Below, piece by piece: positions 43,369-55,116 of a stretch of DNA of 64,000 bases (position 1 is the stretch's first letter; every line of letters starts with the position of its first letter). The position numbers and the translations under genes were made by a program. Under the pieces are notes generated by a model, which saw only the letters and a program-made list of their open reading frames with translations, made no database searches and was not told the DNA's origin. This stretch comes from Paraburkholderia heleia NBRC 101817 (GTDB taxonomy: Bacteria; Pseudomonadota; Gammaproteobacteria; Burkholderiales; Burkholderiaceae). The DNA lies in the NCBI RefSeq assembly GCF_000739775.1, contig NZ_BBJH01000032.1:1-64000 (forward strand), given 5' to 3'.

Positions 43369-44487
43369 ATGCGCACGGGGAGCAGAAGGAAGCAAAAAGG
43401 GGCAGTGGCCATCACGGTCGCGGTGTTCATGATCTTTCTGTTGGGAACCGCGGCGCTGGCCGTCGACATCGGCAATCTGATGGTCGCCCGAAACGAACTG
43501 CAGAATGCCGCCGATGCGGCCGCGCTTGCCGGTGCAGGGTGCCTGAAGCCGCGTACCGAGTGCAGCAACAGCACCGCGACCCAGCCGGATTTCACGACGG
43601 CCTCAGCGACGGCGTCGACGTTCTCGACCTCGACTTCGACCAACCGGGTGCAGGGTGCCTATGTGCAGACGAGTACGGTCGCGACCGGATACTGGAACGC
43701 TACGGGAACGCCATACGGCCTCGAGGCGTTGCCGTTCACACCGGGAGCGAACGACCTGGCTGCGGTGCAGGTGACGATCCGCAAAGACGGCTCGAACGCG
43801 AACGGATCGGTGAGAGGCTTTCTGAGCAGCGTGTTCGGCGTCAATATCCTCAAAGCCAGCGCGGTAGCGACAGCCGTCCTGTCTTCGCCTGGCAATGTGG
43901 GACCAGGCGGGCTGTTTCCATTGGCGATGTCGCAGTGCCTATACAACAATTACTGGAATTCGTCGACCAATTCGCCCAAGCTCTCGCCCACCAGCGGCAA
44001 CGTGTCCGGCTTCTCGACGCCTCAGGTTGCGGGGCAGCCGTACATCTTCCAGATCGGATCCAGTTATCAGTACGGCACCTGTCAATCCGGCCAATGGACG
44101 ACGTTCAATTCCAGTAATAACAGCGCCAGCTATGCCACTGGCCTGTTGACCAGCGGCAACAGCACCACGTTCTCGGTCGGGGCTTCTCCTGGGACGTGGA
44201 TCCAGACGGGCGAGGAAAACTCGGTCTTCAAGAATGCTGCCGCCTGCAGCGCTGCGGGCAATGGGCAATGCGCATGGGCGACGGTGGTCGTGGTGAACGA
44301 TCCGACGACGAGCGGGTTTCAGCCGGTCCTGGCTTTCGCCTGCCTGCACATTCTCGATGCCAATAACGGTTCCACGCCTTATGTGCTCGTGCAGATGTCC
44401 AACGACATGAGCCACTGCGAGACAGCCAATTCGGGAGGGGTGGGGCCGAGTTACGGGGCTTACACACCGCCGAGACTGGTCCAGTAA
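43369..44487 (+). CDS. tadG: TadG-like Tad pilus protein
   Basis: Protein of 372 residues with an N-terminal Flp-assembly TadG domain: QKGAVAITVAVFMIF, a membrane helix, then AVDIGNLMVARNELQNAADAAALAGA, which is diagnostic. The rest is periplasmic or external and rich in Ser, Thr, Asn and Gly (residues 190-280), with several cysteines that could make disulfides. It lacks an obvious von Willebrand domain, as in short TadG forms. It starts 12 bases after tadE with GGGGGG upstream and closes the operon, followed by a hairpin with a T-run. Confidence 0.85.
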   Translation: MRTGSRRKQKGAVAITVAVFMIFLLGTAALAVDIGNLMVARNELQNAADAAALAGAGCLKPRTECSNSTATQPDFTTASATASTFSTSTSTNRVQGAYVQTSTVATGYWNATGTPYGLEALPFTPGANDLAAVQVTIRKDGSNANGSVRGFLSSVFGVNILKASAVATAVLSSPGNVGPGGLFPLAMSQCLYNNYWNSSTNSPKLSPTSGNVSGFSTPQVAGQPYIFQIGSSYQYGTCQSGQWTTFNSSNNSASYATGLLTSGNSTTFSVGASPGTWIQTGEENSVFKNAAACSAAGNGQCAWATVVVVNDPTTSGFQPVLAFACLHILDANNGSTPYVLVQMSNDMSHCETANSGGVGPSYGAYTPPRLVQ

Positions 44488-44504
44488 GGACAGGTTGCCG
44501 CAGT

Positions 44505-44538
44505 GCCGGCGCCTCGCCATTGCGCGTGCCGGCGTTTT
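44505..44538 (+). terminator. Likely terminator of the Tad operon
   Basis: GCCGGC (44505-44510) can pair with GCCGGC (44528-44533), and GTTTT follows directly. The inner bases GC/GC extend the stem with a bulge. It lies 18 bases after the tadG stop. Confidence 0.45.
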
Positions 44539-44674
44539 GCCCCTCTTCAATGCCTTTCGGGGGGTGCCGATTTCCGCACCCATGCTCACCCTTTCCCCCA
44601 CTTTTTCGCTTGACTTCGCCCGGCGCGCTAAAATTGCGGACCTTTTTAATTCGTCCGCACCAAGAGCCTTGAGC

Positions 44675-45670
44675 GTGCAAAAGATCCTCATCGTGCGCGT
44701 GTCGTCGCTTGGCGACGTCGTCCACAACATGCCCGCCATCGCCGATATCCGGCGGCGGTACCCCGACGCCCAGATCGACTGGCTCGTCGAAGAGAGCTTC
44801 CAGTCGCTCGTCGAGCTCGTGGAGGGCGTGCGCCGCGCGATTCCGTTTTCGCTGCGCCGCTGGCGCAAGGGGCTCTTGTCGAGCGCCAACTGGCGCGAGA
44901 TCGGCGCGTTTCGCCGTGCGCTCGCGGCCGAGAAGTACGACCTCGTGATCGACTGCCAGGGGCTCATCAAGACGGCCTGGGTGGCGAGCTGGGCGCGCGG
45001 GCCGCTCGTCGGCCTCGGCAACCGCACCGACGGCGCGGGCTACGAATGGCCCGTGCGCTTCTTCTACGACCGCTCGATCCGCATCGAGCCGCGCACCCAC
45101 GTGGTCGAGCGCACGCGCCAGCTGGTTGCGGGCGCGCTCGACCTCCCGCCGCCCTCCAGCGCCGACGACATCGACTTCGGTCTCGACACCTACCGCGCCG
45201 CCCAGGCGCTCGCGGAAGTCGGGCTGAATCTGCCGGTGCCCTACGTGGTGTTCGTGCACGCCACGTCGCGCGCCGACAAGCAGTGGCCCGACCCGCACTG
45301 GATCGAACTGGGCCAGGCGCTCGTGCGGCGCGGCGCGTCGCTCGTGCTGCCCTGGGGCAGCGAGGCCGAGCGCGCCACGAGCGAGCGCCTCGCGCGCGAA
45401 TTCGGCGAAGCGGCGATCGTGCCGCCCAGGCTCTCGCTGCCTGCCGTGGTGGGCCTCATCGACGGCGCAGCGGCCACGGTGGGCGTGGACACCGGGCTCG
45501 TGCACATCGCGGCGGCGCTGAAGCGCCCGAGCGTCGAGTTGTACAATTTCGCGACCGCCTGGCGCACGGGCGGCTACTGGTCGCCGAACGTCGTCAATCT
45601 GGGCACGGCAGGCCAGCCGCCAACGCTCGCGCAGGTGAAGGGCGCGCTGGCGGGCTTCGGGCTGCTGTAG
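44675..45670 (+). CDS. waaC: LPS heptosyltransferase I
   Basis: GT9 family enzyme of 331 residues that adds the first L-glycero-D-manno-heptose to Kdo2-lipid A. The start region KILIVRVSSLGDVVHNMPA is the WaaC hallmark, and VHATSRADKQWP and VGVDTGLVHIAAAL are the conserved donor-site segments. The frame is open from 44495 with ATG at 44582, but the GTG at 44675 gives the normal family N-terminus. Upstream, CTTGACT (about 44609) and TAAAAT (about 44629) look promoter-like, although spacing is short. It heads the core-LPS group waaC, kdoO, waaA. Confidence 0.92.
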   Translation: MQKILIVRVSSLGDVVHNMPAIADIRRRYPDAQIDWLVEESFQSLVELVEGVRRAIPFSLRRWRKGLLSSANWREIGAFRRALAAEKYDLVIDCQGLIKTAWVASWARGPLVGLGNRTDGAGYEWPVRFFYDRSIRIEPRTHVVERTRQLVAGALDLPPPSSADDIDFGLDTYRAAQALAEVGLNLPVPYVVFVHATSRADKQWPDPHWIELGQALVRRGASLVLPWGSEAERATSERLAREFGEAAIVPPRLSLPAVVGLIDGAAATVGVDTGLVHIAAALKRPSVELYNFATAWRTGGYWSPNVVNLGTAGQPPTLAQVKGALAGFGLL

Positions 45671-45860
45671 CGGCGCGGCCGCGGCGCAGGCGCCTGACCG
45701 ACTGAGGGGCTGCGGCGCGTCAAGGCGCACTCCGGAGGCTGCGGGTATAAGAATCGGCGCTCACGAGGGTGCACAAACGTGCACGAGCGAGCGCCAGGGC
45801 CTGGCCGGCATGGGCCCACACCGGCAGGCAATCAGATCCATCGCTTCCAGGGGCGACCAA

Positions 45861-46745
45861 ATGAACGAATCCCAGATCATCGAAATCACTTCCGCCGACT
45901 GGCACGGCCAGCAGCTCTCGCAACCGCGCGAGACGCTGCTAAACGCCGTCGAGCAGGGCAAGGTGCTGTATTTTCCGAACCTGGCCTTTGCGATCGAAGG
46001 CGGCGAGCGCGCGCTGCTCGACCCCGCGATCGCCGACCCCAAGCGCAAGAACATCAGCCTCGACCCGAACGGCGGCGCGCTGCACGGTGTGCTCGGCGAC
46101 ACCGTCACGCAGACGGCGGTGCGCGCGTTGATCGCGCGTTACCAGACGTGCGCTCGCACGCTGGTGGACGGCCTCTTTCCCGAGTACACCGGCAAGCTGC
46201 GTGTGGCGCCCACGAGCCTGCGCCTGCATCAGGTGGAAACGCGCCAGACTTCGTGGCGCAAGGACGATTCGCGCCTGCACGTGGATGCCTTCCCCTCGCG
46301 TCCGAACTACGGCGAGCGCATCCTGCGCGTGTTCACCAACGTCAACCCGAACGGCGTGCCGCGCGTGTGGCGCGTGGGCGAGCCGTTCGAGGACATGGCA
46401 AAGCGCTTCCTGCCCAACATCAAGCCGCAGTTTCCGGGCTCGGCATGGCTGCAGAATCTGCTGCACATCACGAAGTCGCCTCGCAGCGAGTACGACCATC
46501 TGATGCTCAATCTCCACGACGGCATGAAGGCCGATCTCGGCTATCAGCAGTCGAGCCCGCAGGAGACCATCGGCTTTCCGCCGGGCAGCGTGTGGGTGTG
46601 CTTCTCCGATCACACGTCGCACGCCGTGATGTCCGGCCAGTTCATGATGGAGCAGACTTTCTTCCTGCCGGTGAAGGAGATGGTGCATCCCGAATGGGCG
46701 CCGCTCGGCATTCTAGAACGCCTCAAGGGCAAGGAACTGGTTTGA
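45861..46745 (+). CDS. kdoO: Kdo 3-hydroxylase (Fe(II)/2-oxoglutarate dependent)
   Basis: Enzyme of 294 residues in the KdoO family known from Burkholderia and Yersinia, which hydroxylates the outer Kdo of Kdo2-lipid A to D-glycero-D-talo-oct-2-ulosonic acid (Ko). The metal triad is visible: HVDAF near residues 139-143 gives the HxD pair, and the distal His is in DHTSHAVMSG near 250. Ko is a mark of Burkholderia LPS cores. The frame opens at 45810, but ATG 45861 is the likely start. It sits between waaC and waaA, both of which act on the same substrate. Confidence 0.9.
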   Translation: MNESQIIEITSADWHGQQLSQPRETLLNAVEQGKVLYFPNLAFAIEGGERALLDPAIADPKRKNISLDPNGGALHGVLGDTVTQTAVRALIARYQTCARTLVDGLFPEYTGKLRVAPTSLRLHQVETRQTSWRKDDSRLHVDAFPSRPNYGERILRVFTNVNPNGVPRVWRVGEPFEDMAKRFLPNIKPQFPGSAWLQNLLHITKSPRSEYDHLMLNLHDGMKADLGYQQSSPQETIGFPPGSVWVCFSDHTSHAVMSGQFMMEQTFFLPVKEMVHPEWAPLGILERLKGKELV

Positions 46746-46854
46746 ATCCACGCGCGATGAGCCTGCCGATCAATGTGCCAATCGACACACCAATCGACGC
46801 CTCCTGCCGCGCGGCCGCGGCGTTTCGCATGACCCCGGCCGACGCGGAGGTCCG

Positions 46855-48162
46855 ATGCTGAGGGCGATCTATCGTGCAGCCTGGTGGCTCATTGCACCGC
46901 TCGCGGTGCTGCGGCTATTCATCCGCTCGCGCCGCGAGCGCGGCTATCGCGAACATATTGGCGAGCGTTTCGGCTATGCGGCAGGGCGCTTGCCCGAGGA
47001 CGACGCGCCGCTCATCTGGGTGCATGCCGTCTCCGTGGGCGAGACCCGCGCGGCGCAGCCGCTTGTCGACGCGTTGATGGCCGCGCGGCCCGACGCACGC
47101 GTTCTGCTCACGCACATGACGCCAGGCGGCCGCGCCGCCGGCGAGCAGCTCTTCGGCGATCGCGTGCTGCGCTGCTACCTCCCGTACGACATGCCCCATG
47201 CGGTGCGGCGCTTCCTGCACGCATGGCGGCCATCACTTGGTCTCGTGATGGAGACCGAGGTCTGGCCGACACTCATCGACGAATGCAAGCGCGCCGACAT
47301 GCCGCTCGTGCTGACCAACGCGCGTATGTCCGCGCGCTCGTTCAGGCGTGCGGCGAAGTTCGGCGCGGGCGCGCGCGAGGTGTTCGGCGGCTTCACGCGC
47401 GTACTCGCTCAAAGTCCATCGGATGCGGAGCGCCTCACCGCGCTCGGCGCGCGCAACGTGGCGGTGCTCGGCAACCTCAAGTTCGACATGGCGAGCCCGC
47501 CGGCGCTGATCGCGCGTGGCCGCGAGTGGCGGCGCGCGATCGGCGAGCGGCCGGTGTGGGTGGCGGCGAGCACGCGCGAAGGTGAAGAGGAACTCGTGCT
47601 GCAGGCCTTCGCGGCACTCGATGTACCGGACGCGCTGCTGATCCTCGTGCCGCGCCATCCGCAGCGCTTCGACGAAGTGGCGGCGCTCGTGGAGCGCAGG
47701 AACTTCAAGGTCGAGCGGCGCTCGCGCTGGGCGCCGGCCGCGGCTGCCGCGGCCTCTGCGCATGCGGGCGTGCGCGTGTTGCCGCAGGACGTAAGCGTGC
47801 TGCTCGGCGACTCGATGGGGGAGATGGGCGCTTACTACGCTGCCGCCGATCTCGCGTTCATTGGCGGCAGTCTCTTGCCGCTCGGCGGGCAGAACCTGAT
47901 CGAAGCGTGTGCTGTTGGCGTACCGGTCCTGATCGGGCCGCACGTGTTCAATTTCACCCAGGCCACCGCCGACGCCACGGCCGCGGGCGCGGCCCTTCAG
48001 GTTCAGGACCCCGCCGATCTCGCGCGCGCCTTGCGCGAACTCTTCCACGACAGACCGCGCCGGGTCGCCATGGGTGCAGCCGCGGCGGCGTTTGCGTCAC
48101 GCCACCGCGGCGCGACGGCGCGCACGGTGGATGTTGTGCAGGCGCTCGTCCCGGATGCATAA
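46855..48162 (+). CDS. waaA: Kdo transferase
   Basis: GT30 enzyme of 435 residues that transfers Kdo from CMP-Kdo to lipid A precursor at the inner membrane. An N-terminal membrane anchor (AAWWLIAPLAVLRLF) is followed by HAVSVGETRAAQPL and FMETEVWPTL-like LVMETEVWPTLI, both diagnostic, and by the C-terminal donor domain with LPLGGQNLIEACAVGVPVLIGPH. ATG 46855 has GGAGG seven bases upstream. Essential in most Gram-negative bacteria. Confidence 0.95.
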   Translation: MLRAIYRAAWWLIAPLAVLRLFIRSRRERGYREHIGERFGYAAGRLPEDDAPLIWVHAVSVGETRAAQPLVDALMAARPDARVLLTHMTPGGRAAGEQLFGDRVLRCYLPYDMPHAVRRFLHAWRPSLGLVMETEVWPTLIDECKRADMPLVLTNARMSARSFRRAAKFGAGAREVFGGFTRVLAQSPSDAERLTALGARNVAVLGNLKFDMASPPALIARGREWRRAIGERPVWVAASTREGEEELVLQAFAALDVPDALLILVPRHPQRFDEVAALVERRNFKVERRSRWAPAAAAAASAHAGVRVLPQDVSVLLGDSMGEMGAYYAAADLAFIGGSLLPLGGQNLIEACAVGVPVLIGPHVFNFTQATADATAAGAALQVQDPADLARALRELFHDRPRRVAMGAAAAAFASRHRGATARTVDVVQALVPDA

Positions 48163-48228
48163 ATTCGCGTGCAGCAGCGCATGCGCAAGGCGCACAACGA
48201 CAACATGGACACTGCTGGACAGGCGCCT

Positions 48229-49272
48229 ATGACGAAGACGATCTCGCGAATCCTCATCGCGCATCCCCGCTTTCCGCCGTTGGCTGAAGACTACGCCGAT
48301 GCTTTCGAGAAGGCTGGTGTGGAGGCGAAGACCTTCATCATCGAGGATCATGTCCACTGGGCCTACCGCTATGTTTTTCGCAGGATCAACAAGCTCGCCC
48401 GTACGCTTCGCCTTGTCCCAAGAGGGACGGATTTGTTCCGCAAGCATCACCTGGGCGAGGTAAACTATCTGGCGACCCGGCTCAGCGAAGAAGTGGCTGC
48501 CTATAAGCCCGATGTCGTGTTTTGCATTCATGGCAAAAGAGCCGAAATCTTCCAGCTGCGGGAATCAAAAGTCACGAAGGCAGGCTGGTGGGTCGAGCAA
48601 AACGACAACTGGTCCGAAGTGGAACGGGCCACGCGCGACTTTGACTTCTACTTTGCATTCGCACCCGCTGTCGTCGAGGCGATTCAGTCGCACGGCCGCG
48701 AGGCTCGCTACTTGCCGCACGGTGCCAATGTTCGTCAGCATTACCCGATTGCCGGCAGTACGAAGGAGATCGACCTGGTATTCCTCGGTGCCTGGAGTCC
48801 GTGGCGCGATCAGGTCATTGCCAGCGCATTCGAGGTGACTCAGGACATCGCGCTATATGGACATTCGTGGATCAAGAAAAGCCGGCTGCCACGCGATATG
48901 CTGCGCCGTATCCACAAAGGCGATCGAATCCTCGGTGCGCCTCTGAATGCGCTTCACAACAAGGCACGTGTGGTCCTCAATGCGGACCGGACGGTCAGGC
49001 TCGGCCTGAACATGAGGTATTTCGAGGTGCTCGCCAGCCGGTCATGCCTGTTGACGGATAACGCCCGGGATCTTCACAACTATTTCACCGACAACGAGCA
49101 TTTGTGCGTCTATCAGGATCTCGAGGACATGCAGCGAAAGCTGCGATGGCTCCTCGACAACGAGGACGAGCGTTTGCGAATCAGCGCAAATGGTTTCCGG
49201 GAAGTGGTACAGCGCCATACTTGCGACCATCGGGTTCAGGCGTTGCTCGCGACGTTCAGCGCAGTGCGTTGA
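48229..49272 (+). CDS. CgeB-like glycosyltransferase
   Basis: Protein of 347 residues with a GT-B like layout resembling CgeB/Glyco_trans_1_2 proteins. The C-terminal half has VFLGAWSPWRDQ, then LNADRTVRLGLNMRYFEVLASRSCLLTD, the usual donor-side block of this family. The N-terminus starts with ILIAHPRFPPLAEDYADAF. The frame opens at GTG 48169; ATG 48229 is nearest to the conserved part and has AGG six bases upstream. Its position after waaA suggests an outer-core or surface glycan sugar transfer. The substrate is unknown. Confidence 0.75.
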   Translation: MTKTISRILIAHPRFPPLAEDYADAFEKAGVEAKTFIIEDHVHWAYRYVFRRINKLARTLRLVPRGTDLFRKHHLGEVNYLATRLSEEVAAYKPDVVFCIHGKRAEIFQLRESKVTKAGWWVEQNDNWSEVERATRDFDFYFAFAPAVVEAIQSHGREARYLPHGANVRQHYPIAGSTKEIDLVFLGAWSPWRDQVIASAFEVTQDIALYGHSWIKKSRLPRDMLRRIHKGDRILGAPLNALHNKARVVLNADRTVRLGLNMRYFEVLASRSCLLTDNARDLHNYFTDNEHLCVYQDLEDMQRKLRWLLDNEDERLRISANGFREVVQRHTCDHRVQALLATFSAVR

Positions 49273-49282
49273 CGGGGTGACG

Positions 49283-49942
49283 TCAACGTGCTGACGCGTT
49301 GTCCGTGACGAGCAGGCCGCGCTTTTCAATGAACGCGATCACCTCGCCGAGCCCGTCGAGTGCCTTCAGGTTGCACATGACGAAGGGCCGCTCGCCGCGC
49401 ATTTTCTTCGCGTCGGAGGCCATGACGTCGAGGTTCGCGCCCACGAGCGGCGCGAGGTCGGTCTTGTTGATGACGAGCAGATCCGACTTCGTGATGCCGG
49501 GGCCGCCCTTGCGCGGAATCTTCTCGCCGCCCGCCACGTCGATCACGTAGATCGTGAGGTCCGAAAGCTCGGGGCTGAAGGTGGCCGCGAGATTGTCGCC
49601 GCCCGATTCGATGAAGACGATGTCCGCATCGGGAAAGCGCGTGAGCATCTGGTCGACGGCTTCGAGGTTGATCGAAGCGTCTTCGCGGATCGCCGTGTGC
49701 GGGCAGCCGCCTGTTTCCACGCCCATAATGCGCTCGGCGGGCAGGGCGCCCGCGACGGTCAGCAGGCGCTGGTCTTCCTTCGTGTAGATGTCGTTGGTAA
49801 TGGCGACGAGGTCGTAACGTTCGCGCATGGCCTTGCAGAGCATTTCGAGCAGGGTGGTCTTGCCGGAGCCGACGGGTCCGCCCACGCCGACGCGCAGCGG
49901 CGGCAGTTTCTTCGTTCGTTTGCTGGGTGCGTGCGAATTCAT
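49283..49942 (-). CDS. ureG: Urease accessory GTPase UreG
   Basis: SIMIBI-class GTPase of 219 residues that drives nickel loading into urease. The P-loop is [10 protein letters not shown] near residues 20-29. [10 protein letters not shown], the nickel-binding CPH in [13 protein letters not shown] and the [10 protein letters not shown] guanine-specificity motif are all present. ATG 49942 begins MNSHAPSK; the longer frame upstream overlaps ureF and is not real. Last gene of the minus-strand urease operon, 14 bases after ureF. Confidence 0.96.
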   Translation of the reverse strand: MNSHAPSKRTKKLPPLRVGVGGPVGSGKTTLLEMLCKAMRERYDLVAITNDIYTKEDQRLLTVAGALPAERIMGVETGGCPHTAIREDASINLEAVDQMLTRFPDADIVFIESGGDNLAATFSPELSDLTIYVIDVAGGEKIPRKGGPGITKSDLLVINKTDLAPLVGANLDVMASDAKKMRGERPFVMCNLKALDGLGEVIAFIEKRGLLVTDNASAR

Positions 49943-49956
49943 GGTTCGTGTGTATT

Positions 49957-50637
49957 TCAGGAGCGGAAGAGCCGCGAGTACTGCGATTCGTGGCGCGCGG
50001 AAAGCACGCCGAGCTGAGGCGCGAAAGTGTTGAGCGCCTCGGGGGGCGTCGCGAGCGCGCGCGCCACGGCTTTTTCGATTGCCGGGCGCAGTGCGACGAT
50101 GATGCGCTGGCCTGCAAGCTGGCCGAGCGGCACCGCCTTGAGTGCGGCGGCCGTCTGATTTTCGATCCAGCTGAACGCATAGGCGGCGAGCGCGGCGCCC
50201 GGCGCGGCCTCGTGGCACCACGCGGCGAATGCGAAGGCCGTGGGTTGCGCAACGGGCGTCATGCGCTCCAGCGTGGCGCGCCGCTGTGCGTCGCCCCATT
50301 CGAGCTGCGCGCAGAGCTGGCGCAGCGACCAGCCCATCTGCGCGGTTTCGCGCCGTAGTTCCGCCGACTCGCGGCTCGCGACGAATTCTTCGTTCGCAAC
50401 GGTCAGCGCGCGCGCGTCGTGCGTGCGCCAGCGTTCCATCTGGTGCGCCACAAAAGGCAGCTCGCCGCAGGCGAGCACGTTCGCGAGGCCGCCTGCTATC
50501 CAGTGCGCGGCGTCGTCGGCGTTCGTGACGAGTTGCGCATCGATTGCGGCTTCGAGTCCCTGCGAGTAGCTGAACGCGCCGATGGGCAGCGCCGGCGACG
50601 CGAGATGCAGCAGCGCTGTGAGCTCAGCGATGTTCAT
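49957..50637 (-). CDS. ureF: Urease accessory protein UreF
   Basis: All-helical accessory protein of 226 residues that bridges UreD and UreG and opens the nickel tunnel. The start [24 protein letters not shown] is the UreF hallmark, and the C-terminal SRLFRS end matches. Its ATG at 50637 lies inside the 3' end of ureE (14-base overlap), so translation is probably coupled. The larger open frame upstream is an artefact of the His-rich ureE tail. Confidence 0.93.
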   Translation of the reverse strand: MNIAELTALLHLASPALPIGAFSYSQGLEAAIDAQLVTNADDAAHWIAGGLANVLACGELPFVAHQMERWRTHDARALTVANEEFVASRESAELRRETAQMGWSLRQLCAQLEWGDAQRRATLERMTPVAQPTAFAFAAWCHEAAPGAALAAYAFSWIENQTAAALKAVPLGQLAGQRIIVALRPAIEKAVARALATPPEALNTFAPQLGVLSARHESQYSRLFRS

Positions 50638-51289
50638 GGCTGTGGTCGTGCGCATGGCCGTCGCAATGACCGTGGTCGTGTCCGCAGCCGTGGTCGTGCG
50701 CGTGATCGTCGCCATGAGCGCGATTGTGCGAATGACCGTGCGCATGGTCGTGCGTCTGGTCGTGCGCATGCGCGTGACCATGATGCTCGTCGTACACGCG
50801 TTGCGCGAGCGCGTAGTCGTCGGCAAAGGTTTCGTCGTGGCCGTGGCGGTGGCCGCCTCCGTAAGCGCCCGATTCCGGCTGGAACGGCACCTGCACGCGC
50901 TCAACCTGCGCGCCCAGCCGCTTGAGCATGTCCTCGAGCACGGGGTCCGCTTCGAGCTTGAGTTCGTCCACGCCCACTTCCACCGGCGTATGGCGATTGC
51001 CGAGGTGGTACGCGGCGCGCGTGAGCGTGAGGCGATCGGGCGCGCGCACACGCAACACGCTTTCGCTCGCCGCGATCACGCGCACGAGGCCGCCGTCGTC
51101 GGCCACGAGCATGTCGCCGTCGCGCAGCACCGTGCCGCGCGGCAGCACCACGCCCACTTCCTCGCCCGTGTCGAGCGTGGCCGCCAGGCGGCTCTTGCAG
51201 CGCGCGTCGTAGGGCAGCGTGAGTGTGGGGGCACGCTGCATGAGCACCGGCGCGAGCTTCGCAGTGAGTCGTTTGTCGATCGTGCGCAT
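50624..51289 (-). CDS. ureE: Urease nickel metallochaperone UreE with long His-rich tail
   Basis: Nickel chaperone of 221 residues. N-terminal UreE domain ([13 protein letters not shown]) and central metal-binding domain ([13 protein letters not shown], with the conserved His) are intact. The last 75 residues are extremely His-rich, about 25 His with Asp and Gly between, including one HGCGH. Such tails bind several nickel ions and store or buffer the metal. ATG 51289 lacks a strong ribosome site but is 10 bases after ureC, so it may be coupled. The 3' end overlaps ureF by 14 bases. Confidence 0.94.
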   Translation of the reverse strand: MRTIDKRLTAKLAPVLMQRAPTLTLPYDARCKSRLAATLDTGEEVGVVLPRGTVLRDGDMLVADDGGLVRVIAASESVLRVRAPDRLTLTRAAYHLGNRHTPVEVGVDELKLEADPVLEDMLKRLGAQVERVQVPFQPESGAYGGGHRHGHDETFADDYALAQRVYDEHHGHAHAHDQTHDHAHGHSHNRAHGDDHAHDHGCGHDHGHCDGHAHDHSHEHR

Positions 51290-51298
51290 GGCTAAACT

Positions 51299-53017
<1,719 letters not shown>

Positions 53018-53058
53018 GTCGGATTCCTGATGAAATCGCCTGAATTCGCTGGCCGCGC

Positions 53059-53364
53059 TCAGAGCGGGCCCATTACGCGGCCGTTGAATCCGTATACCGC
53101 GCGGTCTCCCGCGAGCGCCACGAGTTCCACGGTGCGCTCCTGACCTGGCTCGAAGCGCACGGCCGTGCCCGCGGCAATGTTCAGGCGAAAGCCGCGTGCG
53201 GCTTCGCGGTCGAACGAGAGCGCCGCGTTGACCTCGTAGAAGTGGAAGTGCGAACCGATCTGCACGGGGCGGTCGCCCGTGTTGGCCACCGTCACGGTGA
53301 CGGTCTCGCGGCCCGCGTTGAGTTCGATTTCGCCGTCGTCGATCAGCATTTCGCCGGGGATCAT
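53059..53364 (-). CDS. ureB: Urease beta subunit
   Basis: Structural subunit of 101 residues, the normal bacterial size. [16 protein letters not shown] at the start, then [11 protein letters not shown] and [18 protein letters not shown] are typical. It packs with UreA and UreC into the (alpha-beta-gamma)3 enzyme. 17 bases after ureA. Confidence 0.96.
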   Translation of the reverse strand: MIPGEMLIDDGEIELNAGRETVTVTVANTGDRPVQIGSHFHFYEVNAALSFDREAARGFRLNIAAGTAVRFEPGQERTVELVALAGDRAVYGFNGRVMGPL

Positions 53365-53381
53365 GGCTGGCTCCTCCCGGC

Positions 53382-53684
53382 TCAGGGGATCGGATGGTGA
53401 ACGGTGACGAGCTTGGTGCCGTCGGGGAAGGTCGCTTCGACCTGGATGTCGGGGATCATTTCGGGCACGCCTTCCATCACGTCGTCGCGCGTGAGGAGCG
53501 TCGTGCCGTAATGCATGACCTCGGCGACGGTCTTGCCGTCGCGGGCTGCTTCCATCAGCGCCGCGCTGATGAAGGCAACCGCCTCCGGGTAGTTGAGCTT
53601 GAGGCCGCGGGCGCGGCGCCTTTCGGCGAGCAGCGCGGCGGTGAAGATCAGGAGCTTGTCTTTCTCGCGTGGCGTGAGCTTCAT
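53382..53684 (-). CDS. ureA: Urease gamma subunit
   Basis: Structural subunit of 100 residues. [40 protein letters not shown] and [25 protein letters not shown] C-terminus are all classical. First of the three structural genes; 246 bases separate it from ureD upstream, and that spacer shows no gene. Confidence 0.97.
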   Translation of the reverse strand: MKLTPREKDKLLIFTAALLAERRRARGLKLNYPEAVAFISAALMEAARDGKTVAEVMHYGTTLLTRDDVMEGVPEMIPDIQVEATFPDGTKLVTVHHPIP

Positions 53685-53930
53685 CGTTCTGGTCAGTTGG
53701 GCAAGTTGTCGACCCAGCTTAAGGGAGCGAGGTTACGCGCAGCTTGCGGCCTCGTGCGCGGCGCGCACGAATCGATGCAAGCTCCGAGCAAGGTGTGTGC
53801 CAATGAAGGGGACAGCGTGGTTGCACCAATGCCGATGCGTTCATGCACCGAGCTGACGTTGTTGCGCTGCGTTATCGTGCGCAGATGGCCCGTATTGCAC
53901 CGATGCAGTGCATGCCAATGCAATGTGCCT

Positions 53931-54836
53931 TCAGGTCGTCCACAAACGCAGCGGCGCTGCCTTCACGCCATGCACGAACGGCCGCAGCGCCGTCCAGCAC
54001 TGCGTGAGCGTGTGCTGCAGCGGTTCCATCGAACGCCCGACCACACGCACGAGCACCACGCCGGGCGCGATGCAGGTCGCCCCCGAGCGCAGCGCGTCGT
54101 CGAAAGGCAGGATGGCGGCCAGGTCTTGCGCGAGCGCCTCGTTGCACGCGGGGCCGATGGCCCACAGTACGCCAAAAGCGGGGTAGCCCGCGAGGCCTTG
54201 CGGCGCGTCGCGCAGCGGGTCGTTCGCGTCGATGAGGGCGCGCTCGAGCCAGAGCAGTTGATCGTCGTCTTCGCCTTCAGACGCCGCCCGCGTCACGCGC
54301 GTGAGCGCTCGCACCATACCCGCCGACCAGCGCTCGCCCGCGGCCTGGCGGCCCAGTTGCGTCGCGTCCCAGCCGATGGCCGTGGCCCCCGCGCCGAGCG
54401 TGAGTGCGAATTCGAGTTCGGCGTGCGCGTGGTCGAACACGAGGTTGTTCTGCGGCAGCCAGTCGAGCTTCGCGCCCGCGCCCACGCGCAGGTTGATGCG
54501 CTGGCGCGCCACGCGGCCGTTCGACTTGTACCACTTGGTCGCGCCCGGCGTGGTGAGCACGGCGTGAGCGCCGTCGCCCACGTTCACGTCGATGTCGAGC
54601 CGGTCGCCGCCCGCGATGCCTGCCGGCGGATGGACGATCACCGCGTGACAGATTGCTTCGCCTTCGGGGTAGAGCGGCCGTTGCACGCGCAACGGCCCCG
54701 CGTGCAGGCGATGCGTGAGCGCGGTGCGCGTACCCTGGCGCTCGAAGCCGAGTTCGAGTTTCGCGGCCCATTCCTGGTGAGCAGTGCTGCGAAAGGTGGT
54801 ATTGGCGAGTGCGGCGTGATCGACGTGGAGCGACAT
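53931..54836 (-). CDS. ureD: Urease accessory protein UreD
   Basis: Accessory protein of 301 residues that docks UreF-UreG on apo-urease. Beta-rich fold with [29 protein letters not shown] near residues 80-110 and [17 protein letters not shown] near 130-145, both UreD hallmarks. ATG 54836 is the only sensible start. First gene of the urease operon here; its promoter should lie in 54837-55116, which also contains the start of the oppositely oriented Fic gene. Confidence 0.93.
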   Translation of the reverse strand: MSLHVDHAALANTTFRSTAHQEWAAKLELGFERQGTRTALTHRLHAGPLRVQRPLYPEGEAICHAVIVHPPAGIAGGDRLDIDVNVGDGAHAVLTTPGATKWYKSNGRVARQRINLRVGAGAKLDWLPQNNLVFDHAHAELEFALTLGAGATAIGWDATQLGRQAAGERWSAGMVRALTRVTRAASEGEDDDQLLWLERALIDANDPLRDAPQGLAGYPAFGVLWAIGPACNEALAQDLAAILPFDDALRSGATCIAPGVVLVRVVGRSMEPLQHTLTQCWTALRPFVHGVKAAPLRLWTT

Positions 54837-55116
54837 GCGTGGCGAGGGGGACGGGGCAATGGCGTGGAGGATAGCACGCGCGCCCGAGCGCGGATAACGG
54901 GCCGGGGAAGCGTGCGTATCAGGGCCGTTTGCATATCACGCCGGCGGTTCGGTGCCCAGACGGATGACGTCTTGTACATCCAGAACGCGAAAAGCTCTCG
55001 CGATCCAGGCGCGGCTTTTCTGCCGCTAAAGGCTTTTCCTGCCGCAACGATACCGGCGGGGGAGTGCCTTTCAACAAGGCTTGTAGCGACGATTTTTCGA
55101 GTATTCTTCGTTCGAA

